Source of the DNA: CAJGDV01 sp036667875 | GTDB taxonomy: Bacteria > Bacillota_I > Bacilli_A > RF39 > UBA660 | NCBI GenBank assembly: GCA_036667875.1 | Contig: JAVWTD010000001.1 | Span: 14,284 to 78,283, forward strand | Direction of reading: 5' to 3' | Length of the DNA stretch: 64,000 bases | Part shown: piece by piece, positions 15,667-24,044 of the stretch | Layout of the letters: the number at the start of each line of letters is the position of its first letter | Numbering within the stretch: the first letter of the stretch is position 1 | Position numbers and translations under genes: made by a program | The notes under the pieces: model-generated | The model's input: only the letters and a program-made list of their open reading frames with translations | Databases searched by the model: none | Told to the model about the DNA's origin: nothing

Positions 15667-16023
15667 ATGAGTATATTTGAAATATTTAAAGAAAAGAAAA
15701 CAATAAACAAGAAAAAATATGATTCCATATTAAGCAGAGATTTAACTGAAGAAAATGATTTTATTAGAGATGATTTCATGATGTCTATTGAAGAGGTTAT
15801 TTTAGAAAATGGAAAAGATATTTGTTTAAATGGAAAAATTGATGCTGGAAATGTAAAAATAGGGGATGTATTAAAATATAATGGATTTAAAACTTTTATT
15901 GTAAAAAAAATTATTTACAAAAAAAATGAGGTTGAATTCGCTGAAAAGGGAAATTACATAAAATTATATTTTGAAAAGTGTAATATGAATGAAATTGAAA
16001 AAGGTGGGGTATTAAAAAAATAG
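15667..16023 (+). CDS. Small protein with an orphan EF-Tu domain II-like beta-barrel
   Basis: The 118-aa product has a charged 50-residue N-terminus. A region follows that reads like translation-factor domain II: ICLNGKIDAGNVKIGDVLKY, then VKKIIYKKNEVEFAEKGNYI, then NMNEIEKGGVL. This compares with the G-x-V-x-x-GD and GDNVG / I-x-x-G-x-V-L landmarks of EF-Tu. No GTPase domain is present. GGTGAT precedes the ATG. It is monocistronic on the plus strand, ending in a bidirectional terminator. The role is unknown; binding of RNA or another protein through the barrel is speculation. Confidence 0.6.
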   Translation: MSIFEIFKEKKTINKKKYDSILSRDLTEENDFIRDDFMMSIEEVILENGKDICLNGKIDAGNVKIGDVLKYNGFKTFIVKKIIYKKNEVEFAEKGNYIKLYFEKCNMNEIEKGGVLKK

Positions 16024-16048
16024 TAAATCTAATTACTATTTTTTTTTA
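16012..16048. terminator. Bidirectional terminator between convergent genes
   Basis: AATAGTAA and TTACTATT arms flanked by A and T runs serve both the plus-strand barrel protein gene and the minus-strand fur-type gene. Confidence 0.8.
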
Positions 16049-16398
16049 CAATCATTACATATTCCATGTATTTCAATATTATGTGATGTTATTTCATATC
16101 CTTTTACAATTTTAATTGGACATACTTTTAACATTTCTTTTTTATGACATATATCACATTCTACAAAGTGAAAATGGTCATTTTTTATCAAGGAATAATA
16201 TATTTCATTATCTCTTACTTCTTTAGTAATAATTTCTTTTTGTAAGAATAATTCAATAACTCTATATATTGTTGATTGATCAATATCTTTACAATATTCT
16301 AAAAGACTTTTTACGGTAGTAGGTTTTTTTAAGGTTTGATAGATTTTAATCCTTTGCGTCGTTTGCTTTATATTTTTTTCTTTTAATTCTTTAATCAT
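16036..16398 (-). CDS. Fur-family metalloregulator (Zur/Fur/PerR type)
   Basis: The 120-aa protein has a winged-helix N-domain (TTQRIKIYQTLKKP, DQSTIYRVIELF). The metal-binding C-domain has HFHFVECDICHKK (His75, His77, Cys81, Cys84) and GICNDCKKK (Cys114, Cys117). The two CxxC pairs form the structural zinc site of the family. The sensed metal cannot be decided from sequence. It overlaps the stop of the upstream transporter gene by 4 bp, so it probably regulates that operon, plausibly through the palindrome at 17280-17299. Confidence 0.92.
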   Translation of the reverse strand: MIKELKEKNIKQTTQRIKIYQTLKKPTTVKSLLEYCKDIDQSTIYRVIELFLQKEIITKEVRDNEIYYSLIKNDHFHFVECDICHKKEMLKVCPIKIVKGYEITSHNIEIHGICNDCKKK

Positions 16399-17237
16399 AT
16401 AAATAATATTATATCTATCAATAATCCTGAAAATAATCCTATTAAATATAAAATAGATAAAATTTTAAAATTTTCTTTTATATCACTATTAGATTTAAAC
16501 AATACTAATAATGCTACACCAGATCCTGTTAGAAGACCAGAAATCATAGATCCAAAAGTGATTGCATTTGCTAGATATAGTTCGGTTATTAAAACACTAG
16601 CAGCACAATTTGGTATTAATCCAAACAAACTTGTTACAATAGGGCCAAAGAATGTTCCTTTCAAAAGTAATTTTGCTAAATTGTTTTCTCCAATATAATA
16701 TATTATTGTATTCAAGCATAGTGAAACAAAAATTAAAAATATTATAATATTAATTGAATGTTTTAAACTTGATTTTAGAATTCCGTGTTCACAGTCACAG
16801 TGTTCTTCTTCACATATTTCATGAATTTTTTTATTAGTATTCTTATTTTTACTTATAAAAAAGTCTATAACTATTCCACATATTAGTGCAATAAAAAATT
16901 TAACTAATAAGATAGAACTTATGATAGTGAATGGCACTTGTTTTGACAACATGATTGGTAACATTTCATCAGAAGTTGCAAGGTAAATAGAAATTAAAGT
17001 TCCCATTGATATGATTCTAACTGCATAAAGATTTGATGCTGCAGCACTAAAACCACATTGTGGGAATAAACCTAAAATAGATCCAATTAAGGGACCAAAC
17101 TTTCCTGATTTTTGTAATATTTTTTTGTTTTTACTTGTTAATTTATGCTCTATGAATTCCATTAATAGAAATGTTAAAAATAAAAATGGAAATAGTTTTA
17201 TAGAGTCAGTTAATGTCTCGATTATTATTTCTTTCAT
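16395..17237 (-). CDS. Putative manganese/metal permease with a His/Cys-rich loop
   Basis: The start is set at ATG 17235-17237, directly after AGGAGGA; six further codons upstream are unlikely. The 280-aa polytopic protein has two homologous halves, marked by GPLIGSILGLFPQCGFSAAAS and GPIVTSLFGLIPNCAASVL, typical of the permease family often named putative manganese transporter. A cytoplasmic loop contains EICEEEHCDCEHG, a likely metal-binding cluster. It is co-transcribed with a Fur-family regulator. Metal identity and direction of transport are not proven. Confidence 0.8.
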   Translation of the reverse strand: MKEIIIETLTDSIKLFPFLFLTFLLMEFIEHKLTSKNKKILQKSGKFGPLIGSILGLFPQCGFSAAASNLYAVRIISMGTLISIYLATSDEMLPIMLSKQVPFTIISSILLVKFFIALICGIVIDFFISKNKNTNKKIHEICEEEHCDCEHGILKSSLKHSINIIIFLIFVSLCLNTIIYYIGENNLAKLLLKGTFFGPIVTSLFGLIPNCAASVLITELYLANAITFGSMISGLLTGSGVALLVLFKSNSDIKENFKILSILYLIGLFSGLLIDIILFI

Positions 17238-17253
17238 AATTCCTCCTAAATGC

Positions 17254-17299
17254 AAAAAACTTGCAACTATATAATAACATTTACAAAAGGTTTTGTAAA
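17254..17299 (-). promoter_or_regulatory. Promoter with a 20-bp perfect palindrome before the metal permease-fur operon
   Basis: The palindrome TTTACAAAAGGTTTTGTAAA occupies 17280-17299. On the minus strand its first six bases (TTTACA) serve as a -35, with TATTAT 17 bp downstream. A repressor bound here would cover the -35 and half the spacer. The co-transcribed Fur-family protein is the obvious candidate. Confidence 0.7.
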
Positions 17300-17327
17300 G
17301 AAAATGTTTATTATAAAATCAGCTTTA

Positions 17328-17621
17328 TTAATTGTAGTTATCTTTTTCAACGTTTTTTACAATTGATAAATCTCTTGTTGTAATTAAAAACTCTTTTTCT
17401 TTTTTGGTTAATTTTTTTATATGATACTCTAATTTAGAGGCGAGGCTTTTTCCGTTTGTTTCCCAAAATGTTTCTAGTTTAACAACGCTATGTGTCAATG
17501 TATATTTAGCACATTTCTTTGTTTTTTTTATATGTTCATTTAATCTTTTTTCCAAATTATTTGTTATCCCTGTATAAAGAGAATTATCTTCACATCTTAA
17601 TATATAAATATAATACTTCAT
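17328..17621 (-). CDS. GIY-YIG nuclease-domain protein (UPF0213/YazA-like)
   Basis: The 97-aa protein is a single GIY-YIG domain. YYIYILRCEDNSLYTGIT carries the two tyrosine motifs, followed by NNLEKRLNEH with the conserved Arg, and ETNGKSLASKLEYHIKKL with the family Glu. Stand-alone UPF0213 members are of unsettled function, with DNA repair suggested. A GGAGA site precedes the ATG. It appears monocistronic. Confidence 0.92.
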   Translation of the reverse strand: MKYYIYILRCEDNSLYTGITNNLEKRLNEHIKKTKKCAKYTLTHSVVKLETFWETNGKSLASKLEYHIKKLTKKEKEFLITTRDLSIVKNVEKDNYN

Positions 17622-17752
17622 TTTGTTTCTCCTATTTAATTTCTTTTACTAATTATACCATTAATAAATGCTAAAATTAGTATTTCAAATATACTTATTG
17701 TGTTATATTTGTATTAAAGGTATAATTAAACTAGGTAGAGAGGATTGATTTT

Positions 17753-18187
17753 GTGAAACAAGAAATAAAAAAATTATTTAACATTGCATTTTTGTATTGT
17801 ATTTTGGCGATGATAGGAGGAGTTTTTTTTAGAGAATTTACGAGAATGAATAACTTTAACGGTGTAACAAGTTTAAGTTTAATACATACTCATTTTTTTG
17901 TACTAGGAACCTTTTTGTTTTTAGTCTTAATTTTTATAGAAAAAGAATTTAAAATTTCAAAGATTAAAAATTACAATGCGTCTATTTTAATTTATAACTT
18001 AGGTTTAATTATTACATCAATAATGTTTTTTATAAGAGGAATTTGTGATGTTTCTTTTAAACTATCATCTATGTATGATAAGATTATTTCAGGATTTTCA
18101 GGAATAGGTCATATAACTTTAGGAATAGGATTAGTAATGATTCTTTTAATAATTAAAAAAAGTATATATGATTTTGTTAATAAATAA
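17753..18187 (+). CDS. DUF2871 membrane protein
   Basis: The 144-aa protein has four hydrophobic segments and the features of DUF2871: FNIAFLYCILAMIGGVFFREF at the N-terminus, a conserved LIHTHFFVLG with histidines in a membrane helix, and FSGIGHITLGIGLVM near the C-terminus. The buried histidines suggest metal or haem contact, but no role is established. Translation starts at a GTG preceded by AGAGAGGA. It is a single plus-strand gene followed by a terminator. Confidence 0.85.
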   Translation: MKQEIKKLFNIAFLYCILAMIGGVFFREFTRMNNFNGVTSLSLIHTHFFVLGTFLFLVLIFIEKEFKISKIKNYNASILIYNLGLIITSIMFFIRGICDVSFKLSSMYDKIISGFSGIGHITLGIGLVMILLIIKKSIYDFVNK

Positions 18188-18219
18188 AAAAGAAACTCAT
18201 AAAGTTTCTTTTATTTTTT
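18187..18219 (+). terminator. Rho-independent terminator
   Basis: AAAGAAACT and AGTTTCTTT arms flanked by A and T runs follow the DUF2871 stop codon. Confidence 0.75.
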
Positions 18220-18221
18220 AA

Positions 18222-18298
18222 TGGGGCGACTAAAGGGAATCGAACCCTTGAGTAACGGAACCACAATCCGCCGTGTTAACCACTTCACCATAATCGCC
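18222..18298 (-). tRNA. tRNA-His (GTG)
   Basis: The minus strand folds into a cloverleaf with anticodon GTG in the loop ATTGTGGT, a GGTTCGAATCC T-arm and an encoded CCA (18222-18224). The acceptor has the extra G-1:C73 pair typical of tRNA-His, giving an eight-base-pair GGCGATTA/TAGTCGCC stem. Confidence 0.97.
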
Positions 18299-18366
18299 AA
18301 ATTCATATTTAGTTTATCAAAAAAAATTAAAAAAAGCAATACTTTTCTTAAAAATAAACAAACTAT

Positions 18367-18451
18367 TGGTACCGGTAGTCGGACTTGAACCGACACGGGC
18401 AAAACCCACTTGATTTTGAGTCAAGCATGACTACCATTCCATCATACCGGC
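18367..18451 (-). tRNA. tRNA-Leu (CAA)
   Basis: The minus strand gives an 85-nt class II tRNA. It has anticodon loop CTCAAAA within a CTTGA/TCAAG stem, a long variable arm (GTGGGTTTTGCCCGT region), T-arm GGTTCAAGTCC and an encoded CCA. The first acceptor pair is a G-T wobble. It decodes TTG. Confidence 0.96.
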
Positions 18452-18497
18452 ATACAAATATATTATAGCATATATTTATATAAATGAAACTTTTTTT

Positions 18498-19058
18498 TCA
18501 ATTCTCTTTGTATTTGGTTTCATATAAATCGCTTTCGTTCGTATATTTTTCAATATTATCGGCTATTTTTGGCAAGTCTTCAATTGTTTTCATACCTAAA
18601 TAATCAAGAAATTGATCTGTAACAGAATATAAAATTGGCTTCCCTGGCAAATTAGATCTACCGTCTTCTTTTATTAAATTCCTATATAGCAATTTTTTTA
18701 TTTGATAAACACTATCTACTCCTCTTATTTCATCTACAAAAGTTCTTGTAATAGGGGAATTATAAGCAATAATTGCTAATGTTTCTAGAGCTGATTGTGA
18801 CAATTCGCCTTTTTTTTCTTTATTTATAAGTTTTTCAAAGAATTTACAATGTTCTTTTTTTGTAACTAGTTTATATTTATTTCCTAAAAATGCTAATCTA
18901 AAACCTCTTACTTCATTTTCATAAGTTTTCTCTAAAATTATTAGAACTTCTTCTAATTTTTTATCATCTATTTCCAGAATATCTTTTAAATCGTCAAATG
19001 TTATTCCTTCATCTCCTACTACATAGAGTATTCCTTCAATTATTCCTATATACTCCAT
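18498..19058 (-). CDS. scpB: Segregation and condensation protein B
   Basis: The 186-aa protein consists of two winged-helix domains. Family motifs include EGILYVVGDEGITFDDL, LSQSALETLAIIAYNSPITRTFVDEIRGV and GRSNLPGKPILYSVT. ScpB dimers bind ScpA and help SMC load and compact the chromosome, particularly near parS. It begins directly after scpA with no gap, so the two are translationally coupled. Confidence 0.96.
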   Translation of the reverse strand: MEYIGIIEGILYVVGDEGITFDDLKDILEIDDKKLEEVLIILEKTYENEVRGFRLAFLGNKYKLVTKKEHCKFFEKLINKEKKGELSQSALETLAIIAYNSPITRTFVDEIRGVDSVYQIKKLLYRNLIKEDGRSNLPGKPILYSVTDQFLDYLGMKTIEDLPKIADNIEKYTNESDLYETKYKEN

Positions 19059-19781
19059 TTAATCACCTAAACTTTCTAAATAAATTTTACTAAAATTTAT
19101 GTCTTGAATTATTGATATTTCATTTAGTTTTGCTAAATTTAAAATTGATAAAAATGTAACTATAATATATTCTTTTGAATAAACATCAAAAAGACTTGTA
19201 AATTCAACCTTTTTCTTTTCCTTAAGAATAAATTTAATTTGATTACATCTTTCTTTTATAGAGTATTCTTTATTAGTTATTTTGGTTTCTAATGGTTTGT
19301 CAAGTTCTTTTCTTTCTATCATTTTATTAAAAGCTGACATTAAATCATTAATGTTAAAGTTTTCAGTCAGATCTTTTGTTTTGTTATCATATATATTTAA
19401 ATCTGTTGCTTTTTTTGTAAATATTTGATTTCTTTCTTTTTCAAGATTTTTTAATTTTTGTGTTACTTCTTTATATTTTTCATATTCTAAAAGTTTTTTT
19501 ATCAAATTTTCTCTAGGATCTTCTTCAAATTCATCTTCTTCTAAAATTTTCTTTTTAGGCAATAAAATATATGATTTTATTTCTATCAGTTCAGCAGCCA
19601 TTACTAAATATTCTGAAGCAATATTTAAATTTAATTGCTCCATAAGCTTTAAATAATTCATGTATTGTTTTGTTACATCATTAATTGATACATCAAATAT
19701 ATCAACTTTAGATTCTTTGATTAGATGTAATAATAAATCTAAGGGTCCTTCAAAATCTTTTATTTCAATAACATAATTCAT
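19059..19781 (-). CDS. scpA: Segregation and condensation protein A (kleisin)
   Basis: The 240-aa kleisin has the N-terminal FEGPLDLLLHLIKESKVDIFDVSI signature that contacts the SMC neck, the EYLVMAAELIEIKSYILLP helix, a charged middle, and a C-terminal winged helix (IVTFLSILNLAKLNEISIIQ). It bridges SMC heads in the cytosolic condensin complex. It is first in the scpAB operon. It acts together with the ParB/parS system, whose sites lie 44 kb away in this window. Confidence 0.96.
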   Translation of the reverse strand: MNYVIEIKDFEGPLDLLLHLIKESKVDIFDVSINDVTKQYMNYLKLMEQLNLNIASEYLVMAAELIEIKSYILLPKKKILEEDEFEEDPRENLIKKLLEYEKYKEVTQKLKNLEKERNQIFTKKATDLNIYDNKTKDLTENFNINDLMSAFNKMIERKELDKPLETKITNKEYSIKERCNQIKFILKEKKKVEFTSLFDVYSKEYIIVTFLSILNLAKLNEISIIQDINFSKIYLESLGD

Positions 19782-19855
19782 AATTCACATCCATGTCTAT
19801 TAAACAATTATATCATAATTTTATTATATATGATATAATATGCATGGTGATTTAA

Positions 19856-20158
19856 ATGAAAAATTTTACTATGAAAGACGAAAAATTTGTTTGCGAAAAT
19901 TGTAATAGGGAAGTAACAAAATTGAATTATACAGCTAGAGATCATTGTCCATTCTGTTTATTTTCTAAACATCTTGATATATTACCGGGTGATAGATTAA
20001 ATAAATGTCAAGGTTTGTTAGAACCCATTGGAATAGAAAAATTTAAAAATACTTTTAAAATAATATATAAATGTCAAAAATGTGGAGAAACCCATAAAAA
20101 TATTGTTGCAAATGATGATAATGAAAATTTAATTATACAATTATCTATTGTAAAATAA
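19856..20158 (+). CDS. RNHCP domain zinc-ribbon protein
   Basis: The 100-aa protein carries paired cysteines: CENC (13-16), CPFC (31-34), Cys51 and CQKC (73-76), with the family order RDHCPFCLFSKHLD then PGDRLNKCQGLLEPIGI. RNHCP-domain proteins are small zinc-ribbon proteins of unknown role, usually beside translation genes. The ATG follows GGTGATT. It is a monocistronic plus-strand gene divergent from scpA. Confidence 0.88.
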   Translation: MKNFTMKDEKFVCENCNREVTKLNYTARDHCPFCLFSKHLDILPGDRLNKCQGLLEPIGIEKFKNTFKIIYKCQKCGETHKNIVANDDNENLIIQLSIVK

Positions 20159-20181
20159 AAAAGAGTAAAAACTCTTTTTTT
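20155..20181. terminator. Bidirectional terminator
   Basis: AAAAAAGAGT and ACTCTTTTTT arms with an AAAA loop serve the RNHCP gene and the convergent gene ending at 20180. Confidence 0.8.
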
Positions 20182-20686
20182 AAAACCCTAAAATTCTTAT
20201 AATTATTGGAAAAAAGGCAATTGCTAATAAAATTACAGCAATAAATACAACAATATATATAATGTTTTTTTTGAATTTTGCATCGTCTGCTTTTAATTCT
20301 CTTTTTATTACTCGTTCATCAAGAACTTCTTCTACTTTAGCAATTTCTTCAACTTTTAGGTCTTCTGCGTTAGCTGTTCCAGTTACTTTAAATTTTTCTT
20401 CTTCATTAAAAACTTTTGCTTTAATTTCAGAATTAGAATCTACAGTTACAGTTTTTATCTCCATATCTTCCATTCTTGTAGGTGCATTGGCTGAAACTTT
20501 AATTTCAACTTTGTTTTCTACGTTAGGATTTAATACTCTTTGAGTATTAAATTCTGGATTTGGTTTTGTATTTATTGGAGGTATAGAATTTTCAATATTT
20601 GTTTGTTCACTATTTTGAACATTATTTAATGTATTATTATTTTCTAAATTATTTTGGTTTTTTATTTCATTATTTGATTCATTCAT
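20180..20686 (-). CDS. Unknown tail-anchored, Asn/Glu-rich protein
   Basis: I do not recognise this 168-aa protein. It has an Asn-rich N-terminal third, a charged middle with repeated KVEEIAKVEEVLDERVIKRE-like helices, and one hydrophobic C-terminal segment (about the last 25 residues). It is thus probably anchored with its bulk in the cytoplasm. The ATG at 20684-20686 is chosen because it follows the upstream stop (20691) by a few bases; an in-frame TTG start at 20707 would overlap that gene. Confidence 0.6.
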   Translation of the reverse strand: MNESNNEIKNQNNLENNNTLNNVQNSEQTNIENSIPPINTKPNPEFNTQRVLNPNVENKVEIKVSANAPTRMEDMEIKTVTVDSNSEIKAKVFNEEEKFKVTGTANAEDLKVEEIAKVEEVLDERVIKRELKADDAKFKKNIIYIVVFIAVILLAIAFFPIIIRILGF

Positions 20687-20690
20687 ATTA

Positions 20691-21308
20691 TTACCATTCA
20701 CACTCAAAACCTAAACTTGCATATTCCTCTGTTACTTGAACAGTATCTTGATTATAAACTCCAACAAGTTCTAAGGTTTCATCACTTTCTATTTTTATAT
20801 TTTTAATTGATGCCTTACTTAAATCAATTACTGAACTAATTTTTAATGCTGTTGAACTACTTTGTGAAGTTACTATACTGTACCCCTTCAATTTTAGGTT
20901 AGTTGTTTTCCTTTTCTTATATCTATTATTTTCTGAATAAATATAATTCATGTATTCATCAGAGGTTCCTGAAAAGTTTAGTTCTTCAACAATACTTTTT
21001 AGTTTATTATTAGAATGATAAAGTTTAACAGTTATAAGTTTATCTCCTCCTGATTCAGATACAGTTTTGCTACATACTCCATAATCTTGTCCTATTGGTT
21101 TAACTACTTCATATTCTTCTTTTGGCTTGTCTACAGGTTTTTCTACTTCTTCAGTGTTTGGTTTTTGAAATAATTGTCCTGTTTTAATTTTGGATACAAA
21201 TTGATAAACATCCTTCATATTTATTATGAAAAAAAATAACAATCCGATTAAAACAGCATAAAGTATTCCTTCACTTTTCATTTTTACATTAAAACCCATT
21301 TTATTCAT
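20691..21308 (-). CDS. Unknown signal-anchored extracellular protein
   Basis: The 205-aa protein has a short basic start and one hydrophobic segment (about residues 13-31), then a Pro/Glu/Lys linker. An extracellular domain of about 130 residues with two cysteines follows (YGVCSKTV and GFECEW at the very end), which could form a disulphide. A start six bases inside (MGFNVK) is also possible. No family is recognised. It forms an operon with the tail-anchored protein immediately downstream, with a 4-bp gap. Confidence 0.6.
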   Translation of the reverse strand: MNKMGFNVKMKSEGILYAVLIGLLFFFIINMKDVYQFVSKIKTGQLFQKPNTEEVEKPVDKPKEEYEVVKPIGQDYGVCSKTVSESGGDKLITVKLYHSNNKLKSIVEELNFSGTSDEYMNYIYSENNRYKKRKTTNLKLKGYSIVTSQSSSTALKISSVIDLSKASIKNIKIESDETLELVGVYNQDTVQVTEEYASLGFECEW

Positions 21309-21429
21309 TTGACATCTCTCCTATCATACTAATTATATCAAATTATAATTAAAATATAAAGATATAACTATATTTCTTTAAATATAATTTTACGTCAATA
21401 CATTTTTTTGCAATAATCTTACTTTTACA

Positions 21430-22668
21430 TTAAATAATCGAACGTTTTAATTTAACTACTGTCTCTACATGATAAGTATTTGGGAACATATCAAAAGGAG
21501 TAATTTCTAAAACTTCATATTTTTCCTTTAAAATATTTAAATCTCTTGCTAAAGTAATTGGATCACAAGAGACATATACAATTTTTTCTGGTTTTATTTG
21601 ATAAATATCTTTTATGATGCTTGTCGTTAATCCACTTCTCGGTGGATCTACAATAATAGCATGAAATTTTTGATTAATTTCTTTAATTACTTTTTCTGTA
21701 TCACCACAGATGAAATCTATATTTGAAATATTATTTATTTTTTTGTTTGTCTTCGCATCTTCGATTGCTGATTTTGATATTTCAATTCCCAATACTTTTT
21801 TTGCTTTTTTACTTGCAAATATTCCTATTGTTCCTGTACCACAATATAAATCTAAAATGTTTTGTGTTCCATCTAAATCTAAATATTCTAAAACTTTATT
21901 ATATAAATTTAATGTTTGCTCAGTATTAACTTGAAAAAAGGCTAGGGGACTAACGATAAATTCAAAAGTGTCTAATTTAGCCAAAATCTTACTTTCATCT
22001 TTTATATTGTAATGATTTTTTTCTATAAATGTGTTAAGTATTATATCGTTTTTATCAGAGTATTTTTGTATATCATCTATATTAGACGATTCATGTAAAT
22101 ATAAAGTTAAGGCAGTTTTAGAGGAATTAATATTTCTAATTGATATTTCATTAATATTTTTAAAATTATTAATTTGATTTAAATCCTTTATAATTTTATT
22201 AATTTTATTGTTTGCTAATAAACATTCATTAATTAAAACTAATGAATTAGTTCTCCTTTTATAAAAGCCTAGACCATTTTGTACTTTAAGAGTTATTTTA
22301 TTTCTATAATTAAATTGATTTGGGCTTTCCACTATAGGTTCTACATTATCTATGTTAGCATATTTTTTCATTATATCTTTTATTTTTTCGTTTTTATAAT
22401 TTAATTGATTATTGTAATTAATATGTTGTAAGTCGCATCCTCCACATTCTTTATAATGAGGGCATTTACTTTCAATTCTATCTTTACTTATTTTAATCAT
22501 TTTAACTAATGAAGCTTCATTATATTTCTTTTTTTGATTTATTATTTTTATATCTGCAATTTCTCCTGGTAGAGTATTTTCTACAAAAGTAATTTTACCA
22601 TCTATAAAGCAAATACCTCTTGCTTGATGATCTAATTTTTCTATTTTAACTTCCAAAGTAAACACCAC
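21430..22668 (-). CDS. 23S rRNA (uracil-5-)-methyltransferase, RlmD/RlmCD/TrmA family
   Basis: The 412-aa enzyme has an N-terminal TRAM domain (EKLDHQARGICFIDGK). Iron-sulphur cysteines lie in CPHYKECGGCDLQH (Cys69, 75, 78, with a fourth near 154). The SAM motif is DLYCGTGTIGIF, followed by VDPPRSGL and the catalytic Cys in VYVSCDP. It methylates uridine in 23S rRNA; which position is not decidable. The start is ambiguous between GTG 22666-22668 and a TTG four codons later that is better spaced from GTGGTG. Confidence 0.93.
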   Translation of the reverse strand: MVFTLEVKIEKLDHQARGICFIDGKITFVENTLPGEIADIKIINQKKKYNEASLVKMIKISKDRIESKCPHYKECGGCDLQHINYNNQLNYKNEKIKDIMKKYANIDNVEPIVESPNQFNYRNKITLKVQNGLGFYKRRTNSLVLINECLLANNKINKIIKDLNQINNFKNINEISIRNINSSKTALTLYLHESSNIDDIQKYSDKNDIILNTFIEKNHYNIKDESKILAKLDTFEFIVSPLAFFQVNTEQTLNLYNKVLEYLDLDGTQNILDLYCGTGTIGIFASKKAKKVLGIEISKSAIEDAKTNKKINNISNIDFICGDTEKVIKEINQKFHAIIVDPPRSGLTTSIIKDIYQIKPEKIVYVSCDPITLARDLNILKEKYEVLEITPFDMFPNTYHVETVVKLKRSII

Positions 22669-22732
22669 TTTCTTTATATAATTATATCATGTATGTTTCT
22701 TTTTTTAAATAGGTCATAATATTATAATTTTT

Positions 22733-22762
22733 ATTTTAAAAAAAACATAGTTTCCTATGTTT
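22733..22762 (-). terminator. Rho-independent terminator after mbl
   Basis: On the minus strand AAACATAG, loop GAAA and CTATGTTT are followed by eight T. It closes the rpiB to mbl gene group. Confidence 0.85.
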
Positions 22763-22763
22763 G

Positions 22764-23753
22764 CTAATTATCAATTAAGTTTAAATTTTCAAGCATTATT
22801 CCTGTACCTTCTGCTACACAAGTTAAGGGGTTACTTGCAACATAAACAGGAACTTTTAGTTCTTGCTCTAATAATCTATCTAGACCATCTATTAAAGCTC
22901 CTCCTCCAGTTAATACAATTCCTTTATCAATTATATCTGCTGATAATTCTGGTGGAGTTATTTCTAATATATTTTTTACATTTCTTATAATTTCATCAAC
23001 AGATTCAAACAGTGCTTCTTCGACCTCTTCTGATGAAATGACTATTGTTTTTGGTAAACCTGTAACAATGTCTCTTCCTCTTACATCCATTTTTTCATTT
23101 TTTTTATTTGAAAATACTGTACCAATTGTTAGTTTTATTTTTTCAGATGTCGTTTCACCTATAAGAAGTTTGTATTTGTTTTTTATATATTTTGTTATTT
23201 CTAAATCAAATGTATTTCCAGCTATTTTTATACTTGCACTGTTTACAATGCCTCCTAGAGACAATACAGCTATATCTGTAGTTCCTCCACCTATATCAAT
23301 AATCATGTTTCCACTTGGCTTAGATATATCTAATCCTGCTCCTATTGCTGCAACTTTAGGTTCTTCTTCAATAAAAACTTTTCTTGCTCCTGTTTTCTCA
23401 GTTGCTTCTCTAATTGCATTTTTTTCAACTTGAGTAATATTAGAAGGACAGCAAATAAGTATTCTTGGCTTTGAGAATGGATTTTTTCCATTTATTTTTT
23501 TTATGAAACTATTTAGCATTATTTCTGTTAATTCAAAATCTGCAATTACCCCATCTTTCATAGGTTTAATGGCTTCAAATTTTCCTGGAGTTTTCCCTAG
23601 CATTTCTTTTGCTTCTGTTCCAACTGCTAATGATTTTTTTGTTTCCAATTCAATAGCAACGACACTGGGCTCATTTAAAACAATTCCTTGACCTTTTATA
23701 TAAATTAATACATTAGCCGTTCCTAAATCTATTCCTATGTCATGAAAAAACAT
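22764..23753 (-). CDS. mbl: Rod-shape-determining actin homologue (MreB/Mbl)
   Basis: The 329-aa protein is a bacterial actin: DIGIDLGTANVLIYIKG (phosphate 1), MIDIGGGTTDIAVLSLGG (phosphate 2), and LTGGGALIDGLDRLLE (adenosine motif). It polymerises under the membrane and directs sidewall peptidoglycan synthesis. Its place directly after spoIIID, with a 4-bp gap, matches mbl in Bacillus, which is why that name is preferred over mreB. No mreCD genes follow. Confidence 0.93.
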   Translation of the reverse strand: MFFHDIGIDLGTANVLIYIKGQGIVLNEPSVVAIELETKKSLAVGTEAKEMLGKTPGKFEAIKPMKDGVIADFELTEIMLNSFIKKINGKNPFSKPRILICCPSNITQVEKNAIREATEKTGARKVFIEEEPKVAAIGAGLDISKPSGNMIIDIGGGTTDIAVLSLGGIVNSASIKIAGNTFDLEITKYIKNKYKLLIGETTSEKIKLTIGTVFSNKKNEKMDVRGRDIVTGLPKTIVISSEEVEEALFESVDEIIRNVKNILEITPPELSADIIDKGIVLTGGGALIDGLDRLLEQELKVPVYVASNPLTCVAEGTGIMLENLNLIDN

Positions 23754-23757
23754 TTTA

Positions 23758-24006
23758 TCACCTTGCTTTATATTTTAATTTGGTTGCTTCTCCACCTTTA
23801 ATATGTCTTATTTTAAGATGATAATCCATTATGCATTTTACTTTAGCATATTTCTTTTTATCTATTTTTTTTAATCTTTCTACTAAATCTTTGTGAACTG
23901 TACTTTTAGACACATTAAACTTTAAAGCGATTTCTCTTACTGTTTCGTTTGTTTTTATAATATAATTATATTCTTCTAAAATTCTTTTTAATATTAAAGA
24001 ATCCAT
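23758..24006 (-). CDS. spoIIID: Sporulation transcriptional regulator SpoIIID
   Basis: The 82-aa protein is a single HTH factor: RILEEYNYIIKTNETVREIALKFNVSKSTVHKDLVERL has the helix-turn-helix, and the basic C-terminus (KCIMDYHLKIRHIKGGEATKLKYK) matches the second DNA-contacting helix of SpoIIID. In Bacillus it is made in the mother cell and tunes sigma-E and sigma-K genes. Its neighbours spoIIQ and mbl support the call. GAGGTGTTAT precedes the ATG. Confidence 0.93.
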   Translation of the reverse strand: MDSLILKRILEEYNYIIKTNETVREIALKFNVSKSTVHKDLVERLKKIDKKKYAKVKCIMDYHLKIRHIKGGEATKLKYKAR

Positions 24007-24044
24007 ATAACACCTCTACTAAAGTATATAGATTCTTTTTCTTA

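Noticed and set aside
15579..15779. 66-codon minus-strand frame between the SDR gene and the barrel protein
   Set aside because: It overlaps the conserved-looking plus-strand gene and has no start signal.
18211..18402. 63-codon open frame on the minus strand
   Set aside because: It is formed by the two tRNA genes and their spacer.
22757..22990. Plus-strand open frames overlapping mbl, and similar frames over gyrB, gyrA, mnmG and metK
   Set aside because: They lie antisense within well-conserved genes, have no ribosome-binding site and show biased composition typical of shadow frames.
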